Source: an uncultured cyanobacterium (lineage in GTDB: Bacteria > Cyanobacteriota > Cyanobacteriia > Pseudanabaenales > Pseudanabaenaceae). From it: a stretch of DNA of 5,471 bases. Positions 4,748 to 5,471 of this stretch are shown in pieces (position 1 is the stretch's first letter; each line of letters opens with the position of its first letter). A program made the position numbers and the translations under genes. The notes below the pieces were generated by a model, which was given only the letters and a program-made list of their open reading frames with translations, was not told the origin of the DNA and did not search any database. The stretch covers positions 1-5,471 of the forward strand of contig CAIJEA010000313.1 of NCBI GenBank assembly GCA_903819605.1. Direction: 5' to 3'.

Positions 4748-5471
4748 CTATAGAACTTTTTGCAATGCCCGCTTTGTGATTGTCCATGCCCATGAGCCAA
4801 GCGCAAACACAATTATGCTCAACACAACCATTACAATCTGAAAGCCAGATTGTTTTCCAAAAGCACTGGTGGAAATATCAAGGGCGATCGCCGCAACAGC
4901 AAGGGGTAAGCTCGCGGCAATATTTTCACCATTATTTAGCAGCCCAAACACTTTGCCCCGCATATTTTCGGGTGTATGTTCTTGAATAGCGGTTTGCATC
5001 GGAATTGCCACTAAAGCGCCATGAATCCCAATAAATCCACCGATCGCTAAACCCACCCACAAATTAGAAACAAAGGCAAACATTAAAAGCCCAATCGCCA
5101 TACCAATAAATCCCACAAAGGGTAATGGTCGATGAACAAAGCGATCGCCAAATTGTCCCAAGATAAATGCACCAATCGCTAACCCTACGCCCACTGAAGC
5201 CACAAAAAAGCCAAAATCATCGCGATTATTGGTGACAACTTCAGCAAGGTTAAGCGAGAGTTTCTGCATTGTTCCCAGCACTGCATACAAAAGTGTTAAC
5301 TGAATCATTGCCCCGCCAATCAAACGATTATGATGTACATACTTAAATGCATCTTTTAAGTCTGACAAAATACCCACCCCTTCTTTTTTAGGCTCAATGA
5401 TTTCATCCTTGGGCAGAATAAATAAAACTAGTCCCGACACAATATACAAAGTTCCCAGCAAAACTTCACGA
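4748..5471 (-). CDS. MFS transporter, C-terminal half (5' end outside the window)
   Basis: This is an inner-membrane secondary transporter of the major facilitator superfamily. The visible 240 residues run open to the right edge with no stop. An in-frame TTG at 5461 is not a credible start because the frame continues past it. Seven hydrophobic segments, counted from the first visible residue, lie near 4-20, 51-70, 87-108, 115-134, 137-158, 183-200 and 209-231, which suits TM6-TM12 of a 12-helix protein. GQFGDRFVHRP (105-115) is the motif-A-like loop between TM8 and TM9. TPENMRGKVFGLLN (166-179) resembles the TM10-11 loop of MFS_3 (enterobactin exporter-like) proteins. The substrate cannot be told; an efflux role is the usual guess for this branch. 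The TAG stop abuts repeat copy B. Confidence 0.88.
   Translation of the reverse strand, partial: REVLLGTLYIVSGLVLFILPKDEIIEPKKEGVGILSDLKDAFKYVHHNRLIGGAMIQLTLLYAVLGTMQKLSLNLAEVVTNNRDDFGFFVASVGVGLAIGAFILGQFGDRFVHRPLPFVGFIGMAIGLLMFAFVSNLWVGLAIGGFIGIHGALVAIPMQTAIQEHTPENMRGKVFGLLNNGENIAASLPLAVAAIALDISTSAFGKQSGFQIVMVVLSIIVFALGSWAWTITKRALQKVL

Larger units (their letters stand above)
348..5148. repeat. Nine HIP1 octamers (GCGATCGC)
   Basis: Exact copies start at 348, 1263, 1764, 2608, 2839, 3445, 4561, 4884 and 5141. All nine lie inside coding regions. This over-represented palindrome is a hallmark of many cyanobacterial genomes and is the main composition-based reason for assigning the window to that phylum. 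Confidence 0.9.

Noticed and set aside
4780..4989. 69-aa plus-strand ORF opposite the MFS gene
   Set aside because: It is antisense to a clear transmembrane coding region, and its Gln/Ser-rich composition is what an antisense frame of hydrophobic codons gives.
5459..5461. TTG at 5461 as the start of the MFS protein
   Set aside because: The frame stays open to the window edge, and the visible part covers only the C-terminal seven helices of a 12-helix fold, so the start must lie outside.

Overview
The window looks like ordinary chromosomal DNA of a cyanobacterium. The perfect HIP1 octamer GCGATCGC occurs nine times in 5.5 kb (starts at 348, 1263, 1764, 2608, 2839, 3445, 4561, 4884 and 5141). 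Several products belong to families found mainly or only in cyanobacteria: an apocarotenoid oxygenase of the Synechocystis ACO type, DUF1824, DUF3318 and ComFB. The DNA is AT-rich by eye. The repeat style suggests a Pseudanabaena-like filamentous form to me, but that is only an impression.

Layout from left to right. A perfect hairpin (1-41) closes something upstream. A carotenoid oxygenase gene (138-1580, +) converges on a DUF1824 gene (1610-2011, -), and the two meet at one long hairpin that contains both stop codons. The divergent gap between DUF1824 and a DUF3318 membrane protein (2284-2895, +) holds copy A of a roughly 110-bp palindromic repeat. A gap with two back-to-back hairpins (2917-3003) leads to a protein made of two ComFB units (3143-4165, +). 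Next comes a CGFS monothiol glutaredoxin (4249-4575, +) with its own -10 box and a clear terminator. Copy B of the palindromic repeat fills the space between that terminator and the stop codon of a convergent MFS transporter gene (4748 to the right edge, -), whose 5' half lies outside the window.

The genes do not form an obvious pathway. They cover retinal/apocarotenoid formation, possible cyclic-dinucleotide sensing (ComFB), iron-sulfur/redox handling (glutaredoxin), efflux (MFS) and two conserved cyanobacterial proteins of unknown role. Each seems to have its own transcription unit, and the gaps are rich in palindromes.

The most unusual signal is non-coding. Copies A and B share well-conserved outer arms and weak terminal inverted repeats. 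Their central stems differ completely in sequence, yet each stem is a perfect palindrome. A second pair of hairpins (1-41 and 1573-1617) shows the same fixed-arm, variable-core design with a different arm (TTTTAAAAG). I see no transposase, CRISPR array, tRNA, rRNA or phage gene.
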